Program-made: the position numbers and the translations under genes
Shown here: positions 23,190 through 34,500 of the stretch, piece after piece
Layout: the number at the start of each line of letters is the position of its first letter
Numbering within the stretch: position 1 is the first letter of the stretch
Assembly: GCF_036669915.1 (NCBI RefSeq)
Contig: NC_089314.1
Coordinates: 7,981,958-8,045,957 of the forward strand
DNA length: 64,000 nt
Reading direction: 5' to 3'
Origin: Pocillopora verrucosa
Lineage: Eukaryota; Cnidaria; Anthozoa; Scleractinia; Pocilloporidae
Notes under the pieces: model-generated
Databases searched by the model: none
The model's input: the letters and a program-made list of their open reading frames with translations, nothing else
Told to the model about the DNA's origin: nothing

Positions 23190-25360
23190 TTAATAATCAG
23201 ATGATGGACAACATTCCACATCCAACACTACATGATCTATGTGAGGAGCATAGGACTTGACATGTTCAATGTGCCTCACTTGAACATTCCACTCTTGTTT
23301 ACCATGTGATTTCCTTAAATGAGGCAGTATAGTCTGAGTAACATATTTTGCCCAATCTAGCCACTCTTGCTTTACTTTCTTGTTGCAGGAGGGTATGTGG
23401 TTTTGTTTCCAGAATGGAAGATTAGACTCAACTGAAACTGTAAAGGGCTCAGAAGAGATCATTGACGATTCCAGCTCAGAAGATTTTATCAAAACCATCC
23501 TGTTGTTGTGTACATGGCCTTGATTTACTACACATGTTGATGTATTCTCTGAATGACAGTGAATTGATGAAGGTTGTTCTACTCCATTAAAACCACAATT
23601 GTCATCAAAAGTACTCTGTGGGCTTGTCATGTTGGCTTTCTTGGTTTGACTTACAGACAGACAGGTTTCTCCAGCTAATGACTCTGACAATTTGCTATTT
23701 ACTATTCCTTTCTGGTCTTTTATACTTGATGTGACATTTCCATGAACATGTAACCACCCTCCTCTATCAGGACGAAGTGCAGCACAAGCCACCGGCCATC
23801 CAGCCTCGCTAGAGGGGATAAGGCCCAAGTTGACATGGTCTGCTACTCCTCGAAGAGGAAACTATAAATCAAATCACACAAGGAAATCACTTTAAAGTTC
23901 TATGCATGTTATCAAATCTTGGGTCACTATTTATTATTCAAGGGAGATGTGGTGTTCAGGATGGTTTACACTCACAATTCTTTCCTTCACAGGTCTGCAA
24001 ATATATATTTCAAATAGGTCAAGGAAAAACATCCAAGATTCTTTTCAATTTTCTGACAGCAACCAAAATTTCAACAACACGAACAGACGTTGCCATCAGA
24101 GTCAAGGGATTCATAATACAAAACCAATTTAAAAGCTATTGTTTACCTTCAGATTATCTCCCTCATGAATGACACATTGCTTATCAACACCATTCAATTT
24201 CAAGTTTCTTCTCAAAGCCTCTACAGCATTTTCATTCCACTCACAAGCATGAACCATGGCTGCTTTAGCATGAACAAGATAGGGCAGGACAAAATAACCA
24301 ATTCCAGCATAAAGATCAACAACAGTTTGACCAGAACAGTCAAAATTTCCAACTCGGATCTTTTCTGTAATATTTCCTGAAGAGAACATGCACTTTGTGA
24401 CATCAAAGGTGTATTTAATGCCATTATCAGTGTGAATCACCCATCCATTCTCACCCAGAAGCATAGTGACTTTGGGGGTTCTGAAACCATCCCTACATAT
24501 AGCTGATTTCTTGGCAAGTCTTGTGACACCAAGACTTTTTGCAACAGTTCTCCATAATTCACCATCAAAGTCTCTCCATTTTTCTGAAGTGAAACTGTTC
24601 TCTGGTAAAAGAATAAGGTCTCCATGCTGCTCCCAATGTGATGGTATATCATCTGGTAACAACCCATCAAATGTTCCACCATTCATGTATAATAAATTGT
24701 CTAAAGCAATCTTCAACTTCTCTTGAGGAGACAATCTAACCAGTCGTACAATCAATTTATCAGCATCTATGCATTCAACCCTCCCCTCAAATGGAACAAG
24801 CCAAGATGTATCACTTTTTCCTGACTGTTCATTGAGTTTTTCAGCCGGCTCTTGTTGTAAAGGAATCATCACTTCATTTGTGGAGGACTTTGTCACTTTC
24901 CGCTCTTTATCATACAGTCCTCTGTCTTCAAAATACTTCCTGAGAGAAAAGAAATGACTTATTGTTAAGAATATCACGATGAGTTACCTCTAGTCTGCAA
25001 TTAATCTGACCAATATCATGATATATCATCCATAATGCTTGCATTTCAATTTTTTTCTCCTAAATCTATGAAGATAAGGTGACTTAAATTTTAAGATGAA
25101 AGAGTTCTCAACTTAAATTTAATTGAAAAAAATTATCTCGACAAAAGAAATAACGATTTAAGAGTGCTCTGAAAATTCTACCTTTTTCTTATGAGAATAC
25201 CTGTAATACTCTCTCAAAACAGTGAATTTACAAGCTGAAAAAAAAGTTTAGGAGGCTAAGGTGACGGGTAACAGTAAGTTCTTACAACCACTACGAAAAC
25301 ATGCGGCACTTACCTTGCTTTTTGGCCATTGACTTTAGACGTCACAAAAACCCAGGACAT
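23190..25360 (-). CDS. TRMT12: tRNA wybutosine-synthesizing protein 2 (TYW2/TRMT12)
   Basis: TYW2 transfers the 3-amino-3-carboxypropyl group of S-adenosylmethionine during wybutosine formation at position 37 of tRNA-Phe. Exons: 25360-25314, 24939-24147, 23861-23190, with GT-AG introns and closed phases, giving 503 residues (human about 448). The N-terminus MSWVFVTSKVNGQKARKYFE fits the family's first strand and helix. Then come DNGIKYTFDVTKCMFSSGN (about 187-205), SAM-binding DLYAGIGYF (about 224-232), HACEWNENAVEALRRN, and the C-terminal GLIPSSEAGW, GGWLHVHGNV and VKSYAPHIDHVVLDVECCPS. The extra length sits in exon 3 between the HVHGNV and HGKQEW segments. The start follows a short upstream ORF, described separately. 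Confidence 0.95.
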
Positions 25361-25564
25361 TTCAAACTGGTGCCGTTACAAATTTCTAATAAATCCTAAA
25401 GACCTCGACGAATATGCGGTGAAAAAACGATCAACCTCATCGTCAAGTTTTGAGGCCGCCATGTTGACTATTTTTGGACTGGACTGGACGCTAGTGAGAT
25501 GCGTTACTATCAGTCAGCGAGATACTCCATTAGTTCCAGTGTAACTCCTACGGGAAAATTGAAC
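25361..25564. promoter_or_regulatory. Divergent promoter region between TYW2 and ILVBL
   Basis: The TYW2 start (25360, minus) and the ILVBL start (25565, plus) are separated by only 204 bp, most of it TYW2 leader with its upstream ORF. Transcription must start within a very short interval in both directions. No TATA box is evident. Confidence 0.6.
25376..25462 (-). promoter_or_regulatory. Upstream ORF (28 codons) in the TYW2 leader
   Basis: An ATG at 25462 opens MAASKLDDEVDR and runs 28 codons to TAA at 25376, 15 nt before the TYW2 ATG at 25360. It is in a different frame from TYW2, so it cannot extend the protein. Its position on the leader implies that TYW2 translation depends on reinitiation or leaky scanning; this is inference from layout. 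Confidence 0.65.
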
Positions 25565-28500
25565 ATGGCGGAGTCGAACCCTATTCTCGTGGGGCTTTTC
25601 AGTGCAATTTCAGTCGGTCTTTTCGGGATCATTTTCCTCGTGTACAAGTTAAGAATCTTGCATAGGTACATTTACAAGGTAAAAAAATTTTCTTTGTCTT
25701 CTTTAGTGTAAAGGTAAAAATCTTTTGATCAGCTAGATGTATACGTCACATGACTGCTAAACTGATTTGCAATCGTTTTTCAATACTTTCAAAAATTTGG
25801 ATTTATGAGTTAGAAATTCTTATGCTGAGTTTTAAGAAGATCCTTCTGCCTCTGAGGTGGTACGATCTCCGCACAGCCCCATTCTTTATCATGGATACAG
25901 TTCTTGGATATAGAAAACAATGTAGATTGCCTCTGACACTTCGATTTCGTTCCAAAATAGTGTGGGGCTGTGCAAAAATCGTAACCTTGAGTCTCTTAAA
26001 AGAGTTATCACATATGCCTAGACATGTGTATATCTAGATAAGAAAGAATGATCCTGAAATCATTCATGAAATTTCTGCGTTTCTTTTCCTCATTCCAAAT
26101 TGGGGGGGGGGGGGGTTACTCTTGAAAACGAGAAGTTGTACATATTCCAACTTTTTTTTAATCAAATTTATTTCAACAAGAAACTGAGGCATTTAAAACC
26201 AGGAACTGGGTCCTTAAATAAAAGTAAGAGATCAAGCTTGGAGAACGTGTGCAGGGCACTGCTCGCAGGATTGCAATAGCATTTACCCAATATAGTTTTT
26301 CCTAAATGAGAGTCAGTAAGAGACTTTGGGTTCAAACCATTTGAAGCTGTTTACATTGATTATACATTCTCTATTGTTCTGAGGGCTTCTTAAAATGTTT
26401 ATGATAAGTAGCATCATCATTGTCATTGTTATTATGCAAAATCAGATCAATCCTTGCACTCATAGATCTCAATATAAATATCAAATCTACTTACTGTCTC
26501 TGATACATTTTATATGAATTTATTTTTATCAAACAATATGTGACCCTCCATGGGAAAACAGACACTAACGCTTTTCCATTTAAACTGCGAAACCGTTTAC
26601 TATCCATTTAAACAGTTCATGAAAATGTTTTTGCTTTGAGATAACTATCCGTTGTCGCTTGGAAAGTTTTTCTGCAAAAGATCTCAACTTAACCACAACC
26701 GTTTAATTTTAATTTTTAGCACTCTGTTTGCTGATTTTGGTCAGCCATTTCTCAGTTTAAGCCATCTGTTTTTGGGCTTTGGTCAACTGTTTTACGTTTC
26801 GAGCTAACCATTTTTATTTTTGGTAAACCATTTAACAGTTTGAGCTATCTGTTTTTTGGACTTTAGTAAACTGTTTAACATTTTGTGCTATTGGTTTTTA
26901 TTTTTGGTCAACTGTCAGCAGTTATGGAAACCGTTTAAATGCTTGAGTTAGCCGTTTAGTATCCATTTAAAACTGTTTTTCTAGACTGTTTAATGGAAAA
27001 GCGTTAGTGTCTGTTTACCCATGGAGGGTCACATATTCCCAAAGGCCCAGTTTAGATGCCAAACTTCAGCGAGCCGAATCAAACTCAACAAATTAAGTTC
27101 ATGTGAAGCATGTTGTCTGAATCAATTCAGAATGGCTGATTTAATTTAGATTGGCTCAGTCAATTAATCCTGGTTTAAGACGGTTTGCATTCTTCTTCTT
27201 CTTCCTATTCTTTTTGCACTGTTTTCCAGCATTTTGAACAGGTGAGAGGCTCTTGCTCGCAGATTGCTGCTGCAATCCATGACATCTGCCATGTTTACAA
27301 TTGTTTGCAAAACCAATGACTGACTATTAATTTTCTTCAATTAATTAATTTTGGCTGAGTGAAGTTCAGTGTTTGAATCAATTCAGCCAGGATTAACTGA
27401 TGTAGGCCAGTCTATTGCAGAATTTGATTTGGCGCAGCTGAAGTACAGCGTCTGAACCAGGCCTAATTAATTATTTTTTCTTCCATTCACCTTTCTTCAA
27501 GATGAAGTCTTTATGTTGTGAGGTAGATTACTTTTTGGTTTCTCCAGGTTACTGATCACCATATAAGCTTGAAATTTACTTGACTATACTTTATGCATGA
27601 CAAATTAAGATATTCCTTTATATACAGTTGCAGTACTGATCACTTCTGTTGTACTCTATGTAGCTGGATGAAAACAGTAATAGACATGGTGGAGAATTAG
27701 TTGGTGAAGTTCTAAAGGTAAGTGATGATTATTATAGTAGGTTATGATGATCACAAGCCCTGGTGATGTTGTACATCCCAACTACCAGGGTTCATACATG
27801 CTGATTTGTAAAAAAGTCAACTTTTAAGATCCTAAGAAGAAAAGGTGACAAAAATGCAGACACTTTGGGCAAGGGTTATACAAAGATTGCAAGCAGTCTC
27901 TCCTGTTTGGCAAAATCTGTTAGGGATTCCAAAAAAAGGAGTTGAAAAAAGTCAGCAAAAAAAAGCAAAACAGCAAAAAATAATAGTTAGTGTGCTGCAT
28001 GGAACTCATGCTAGCATCAATTTTTTTTGTTCACTGATTTTTTTTATTTTCATGAAGAACAAGATGTAGTCTTGGGTTACAGTTTGAATTTTTCTTTTTT
28101 ATCTTTTTTGCATAGTGAAGTTGTAGGGTATGTAATACTTAGGCTGGCATAAAATAACCTGTGGTGATACACAGACATAAATCTATAACCTGGACATCAC
28201 TTTTGAAAGTTCATATCTGAGGTTGAAGGAAACAGGACTTCTTTGTATTACAACAAAATAGTTTATTGGATTTGATAACTGAATTGATTGATAACTTATT
28301 TGATACTTTCAAAGTCATTTATAACAGCTTTAGTTACCTGCAGATGAGTTGAAAAATCTATTCACTCACAGTTAGTTGATTATGTTCTGCTAACAAGATG
28401 CATTGTTCAGGATAAATGTGTAATTTGTCATCTTTTTTGACAGGCTCATGGTGTCAAATATGTTTTTACACTCTGTGGTGGCCACATCTCGCCAATTTTA

Positions 28501-31500
28501 GTCTCATGTCAAAATCTAGGAATCCGTGTTGTTGACACACGGCATGAGGTAGGGTGGTTAAATGGTCATATTTTTGCTTGGAACAATCAGTGACAGATTA
28601 CATGACATAAGGAATTCTAGCTGGTCTTCCATGAAATATGATGCTATGACAGCCCTCAAAATCAAGGAATGTTTAATTAACACCAAGTAACACTTTTAAT
28701 TTGCCTTCCTTTTGTGATCAGGTGACAGCTGTGTTTGCAGCAGATGCAGTTGCCAGGTTATCAGGAGTTGTTGGTGTGGCTGCTGTTACTGCTGGTCCAG
28801 GTAAGTGTAGACTTTGTTTATCCCATTATTGTTGAAATTTTTTCTGTAAATTTTTTTTTTCTTTAAAATTGGAAAGTGAAATCTGTAGAAACAAAATGGA
28901 GTGCTAGATGTCTCTTCTCTTTCTATCTTGGATCCTTCTCACTCTCTCTTCAATCAAAGGGTATTTTCCATGCCTTTTGAACAAAGACCAGACATAGCCG
29001 ATATTTCAGTCCAAAGGTATGTTTTGGCAAATGGATTATTTTATATCTATTTATTGTTATCATATCAGGTCTAACAAATACAGTGACAGCTGTGAAGAAT
29101 GCTCAAATGGCAGAGTCTCCTGTGCTGTTGTTAGGTGGAGCTGCTGCTACACTTCTAAAGGTCTGTATTTTGTTTGAAATGATTACTTTAGATTTCTCTT
29201 TTGTGTAAGAGGGCTTTATAATAGGCTCATCTTGTCAGAATTTATTACTGTTTCTGTCGTTAGCCTGAAGTGACCAGGGATATTTGTTACACCCTTGCCT
29301 GGAAGGAATAGCAGTCACCTAGCTACCTCCTAAAATTTGGTGAATGACTGTCTTGTTTGAGAGAGAGCTTATATGACAGAGGGCTCATCTTGTCAGGGTT
29401 TATCTCTCAGTTTCAGCAGCCTGAATAGACGAGGAATATTAAAAACCCCCCTCCAAATCAGGGTTGCAGTCACATGATTACCCTCTAGGTGCTTGTTCAT
29501 ACTTCTTGTTTTCTAGAAGGTTAAAAATTCTCAGTTCTTATAAAGGATTTAGTTAATTTGCTTCTAATTTGGTTCTTTATAGTAGTCTATTAATAATTAT
29601 CATCGCTTCTTCTTATTGAATTATTTCTTTTAGGGACGTGGAGCTCTACAGGACATTGATCAGATGAGTTTGTTCAAGTCTTTGTGCAAGTACTGTGCTA
29701 CAGTTACAAGGTAATTGATTGCAAATATATGATTTTTATTTATATACAGTCATTTATTCATCACCTCAGGTGTTTATTACAAACCAACATAATGACCAGC
29801 TCCTAACTGGCTTGTCAGCGTAGTTGGTAGAGCACTGCACCAGTATTGCAGAGGTCATGGGTTCAAATCCCGTACAGACCTGAATTTTTTTCAAGCCTTA
29901 TTTTAACTACTGTTTAAGTAGTGTAAGATATTCTTCTTTAGCCCAGACAAAGGAGGATAGATATCCTTGGCTATTTGTGCAAACTAGTCTCACATGTAGC
30001 TCTGGCCAGATAGGTTATTAAGCTCATAATTCCCTGCTTTTCATTTTTGATATCACTAATTGAAATGTCTGCAATAATTTTTGCCTATAGGGTAGCAGAC
30101 ATTGTTCCAATTCTACAAAAAGCCATTCAGATTGCACAGTCTGGAACACCTGGTAAATTCTGCTAGTGAGAAAGACTATTTATCCTGATTATAGTGAACA
30201 GCTGAAAGCAGTTTCTCTAAATATGAAAAAATTCCAGTTTATGTGAACTTTTGGCTGCATCTAAGTGTATGAACAAGGTTAGGGTTAGAGATGTTCTGGA
30301 TGTTCTGTATCCTTGGTGTGGTTTTGCAAACCATTTTAGATTACCTTTCTAGTCACCAGGTCAAAGTACGGTTTTCAGTTGAACCTCATTTGTTCCTAGT
30401 ACTTTAAGATATCCTTGGTCATTTTGAAACTCATTTTAAATATATTAGTGCCTGCCTTTTGTGTAATTACTTGACAAAGTTCATGTGACATTTTTCCCCT
30501 GATTTGTAGGTCCTGTGTTTGTGGAGTTCCCCATTGACACCCTGTATCCCTATCCTACAGTCAAGAAAGAGTCTGGACTCAAGGTATTTAAATTCTTTTT
30601 CATTTCAAAGGACTTTCAGTGATTAAAATTCCACTTTGGGTCCAGTTGTTGAAGGGGCTGATAATACCATCCAACTGATAAATCACTATCCAGCAGATCA
30701 GGATAAGTTTTAACCCTTTAACTCCCAAGATCTCATTAGTAATTCTCCTTACTGTCTGCCATAAAGTTCTTGTGATGCTAGTTTGGAGAAATTGGTATTG
30801 GATCAACTTATAATCCCCTCACTGACATTTTTCTTTATTCTCATCTTTTGTATGCTTGATATTGTAAGGAGAAATTCTGTCTTGGTCACTCATGGCAGTT
30901 AAAGGGTTAACAAAAAGGACCACACTAACAGCCATGCAGGCCCAAGTTGTTCTAAGGTTGGATAATGCTATCCACTGGATAAAACTCTCTCTGTTAGATA
31001 ACATTATACATTTTGCTATCACTTATCCACTCAATAGTGATCTGTTAGATAGCATTATCCACACTTTTTACAACTTGGTCCAGATGGAGATTTATCCAGC
31101 AAATAGTGTTGTCTACCCTTCAAACAACTGAATCCAGGGCAGTTAAATCAATAGTGCCCGGTAACTTACTATTAATATCTCGTAGAGGAGATTTTGAGAT
31201 AGTGAAGTCATCTGAGCTACCAGCAGACATCTTAAATCATTTTTCAAAGTATATCTATCCACATACTGTTAAATTACCCATTGAACATGTTAAATGGGTA
31301 TGTAGTTTTTATTATTACCAGTAACATTACAGCCAACCAAAATTTCCCATTACTTTTAGGAAGAAGTCAAGGGATTTTCTCAGCGCTTAGTTAATTGGTA
31401 AGTTGCTTACTGAGTCACAAGGCTTGGGTCACACCCTTGTTAAAGGTGTCTGGGTTTACCTCTTTTTCTGATCCACCTGCAATTTTACATTGGGTGGTAA

Positions 31501-34500
31501 TGAGAATTTGCCTCTGTGACCCAGACCAAGGTTTATCAGGAATCATAGGTAGCCAGCTACCGGCACCTTATTGACAATGCTGTGCTGATATTTAAATTTG
31601 TGTATGATTGTGCTCACTTTCCTAAAGGTATATATCTAACCACCTTCATGGCTTGTTCGCTGGAGCCTGGGACCCACAACCAAAAGATCCATTACCTGTT
31701 GATATACCAATGCCTATTAAGTCACAGGGTAAGTGCCATTTAGATTTGACTTGATTTTAGCCAGTCATTGTATGACTGTATTATGAATCAGTTACAATTC
31801 TTATCAACAGATATGTGAACTCTCTTCTTTTTAGTTGATGAATGTGTGAGACTGGTTTCTAAGTCTACTAGACCAGTGATCATCCTAGGAAGTCAGTCTA
31901 CATTGCCTCCAGTCCCAGCTGACAAACTAAGGAAAGCTTTGGAGGTGGGTTGTAAAGGCCTGTTCTGTTTATCAGCTTTTATCAGCAGAATATAATAAAG
32001 TTAAGAAGAAGTAATGATCTTTAAAATTAATGATCTTCTGTAAGCTACAACCTAAATTGTAGGAAGATTGCAGATATAGGAAGCCTCTGTCTGCTTTGGC
32101 CTGAAAATTGTTTCCTCCCCAAACATCCAAGTTTAATCCTTGAGATTCAAAGTAACAATTAAGAGTTAAAATGCTCAACTCTAAAGTAATTTCGTAGAAC
32201 TTTTGGGCAAACCCCTTCACTGCACCAGGCTCCTACCAGTACATGTACTTTCTTGCAACTGAAAGTTTCCCTCTGCTCTCTGTATTTTTCAAAATTTAAG
32301 TGCCTGTAGCTCAGCAATATTGAAATTAGTTTTAAATACAGTGTTTGAATACAGCTGTTAGCTGGTGAAAGTCAACATCACAAGTTATTTTCGATTGTGA
32401 TTTTGCTTGATAATTCTTACTGATCAGAAATATTCTAGGCAAGACCTGAAATGTTACTGACTACTTCTGGGAAAAAAAGCTTTCTATTTTATTCTGCATG
32501 AATATCACTTAGACCATCTGTTATAGCTTTATGTTTCATGTGTGCTTTTAATTAGTTGATACCAATTCATAATTTGGCAGTAGATTGATCAGTACAACTG
32601 ATCTCATTTGCAAATTTATAATTTGACCTCGGTCTAGCTTTTACAAATTGCCCTACCTTCATGTTTGTTATTGTTATTGTTGTTGTTGTTGTCTGTTTTT
32701 GATGTTGATTTATTCTTATTTTGTTAACAGGAATTGGGTATCCCATGTTTCCTAGGAGGCATGGCCCGTGGTCTGTTGGGAAGAAATAGCAATCTCCATA
32801 TAAGGCAAAGGAGGAGAGATGCTTTAAAAGAGGCTGATCTTGTTATTTTAGCAGGTGAAATAGTTAACACCTTATTCAATAGTATAGGGTCAAGATGCAA
32901 ACACCTAATCAAAACCCCTTTCACTTCCAAGACCTAATTAGTAATTCTCCTTACTATCTGCCATACAATTCTTATGATGTTAGTTCAGAGAATTTGGTAT
33001 TGGATCAACTAAGAATCCCATAATTGATATTCTTCTCTATTCTCATCACCTACCTGCTTGATATTGTATTGATATTGTAAGGAGAAATTCTGTCTTGGTC
33101 ACTTGTGGTAGTGAAAGGGTTAAGATGTCCTTTTTGACAAATAAAACTAAATGATGTAGTTTAAAGTTCTTTTCAATTCTGGAAAAGTCAAGGCCAAAGA
33201 ATTAAAGCAAGGTAGAGTGTAGATCATTTAGTCAGCTTTCAGAAACATGATCCACTTTCTTTTGAACACAGGTACAGTGTGTGACTTTAGGTTGTTGTAT
33301 GGTAGAGTTTTGAACAGGAAGTCCAAAATAATTGCTGTGAATAGAAACAAGAGTCAACTTTTTAAGGTGGGTCATTTTCATAAGCCTAGTAAAATTTCAT
33401 AAAACAAATATTAAAAACTTTAAAGAGGATCAGTACAAGATATTTTGAATGTTAACTAACTTTAACTAAAATTCATCACATTTTGTTGCTAATGACAGAA
33501 TGGTCTAAGTAATGAACTGACTTTAAATCTCTATCTGCATTTAGAATTCAGACATGTTTTGGAAGCCCTCAGTTGCTGTTCAAGGTGGGGATTCAGAACT
33601 GTTACAATAAAAAAAAACTCACCGGACACTAACTTATAATGGAATGCAAAGCTATTTAAAAACTATTTATTATCAAAAAATGTCATGATGATTATTTGTC
33701 AGCATCTAATCTGCCTGATATCATAAAGATTACACATTAGAGTGTGTAGTTCTACTCACAGGTGAGATTTATAACTATTACAACTGCATTTATTAATTTT
33801 TGTTCCCTTTAATTAGGTGATAGTGAAATGGTTGCATCATAAAATAACTGATTACCTTCCCCTGCCCTACTCCACCTCAGAATTTGCAATAGAAGTAATA
33901 ATATCGAGACTACTTTTTGTGACAAGTTCTTGATTCCCTCTTTTCAAGCTGTCGAGGTGTCTTAGCCAAATGTTATTTGGTGCTGATGATGATTCCTTTG
34001 GTTTCAGGTGATCCTGCTACCTTGATGATTGAACTTTCTAAGGGCCTCAAAGGCTACATCTGTCCAACTGATTGGTTGGAAAAACTGAAGGAAAGAGACA
34101 TTGATAAAGAGAAAGCAAACAGGTACCTTTCAATCATACCAGACTCCATTATGGAATATATTTTGTGAAAGCAAGTGGCTTTCAGAAAATTGAATTAAAG
34201 GGAATGCTATGCATGCCCTTTGGATGTTTGCAGAACATTAAAAAAGATTTCATGTTATTCCCCGGCCTCTAGCTTATGATGTCAAATTATCTCATGTTTT
34301 CCCATGGTTTAACACAGGTTATTTAATGTGATAAACCAAAAGAAAGTCTTGTCTCTTGCTAAGAAAAGTATGAGCTCAAATCTTAGGCATAAATATTTTG
34401 CATATTAACTAACAAGATTGCTCTATGTAAACAACAATCCAATTACAAGATTGCCAGATGAAAATTTTACTTATTACAATGAAGGAAGCTGATAAGGACC

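Noticed and set aside
25329-25544. 71-codon plus-strand ORF between TYW2 and ILVBL
   Set aside because: It is antisense to the TYW2 first exon and upstream ORF and shows no motif.
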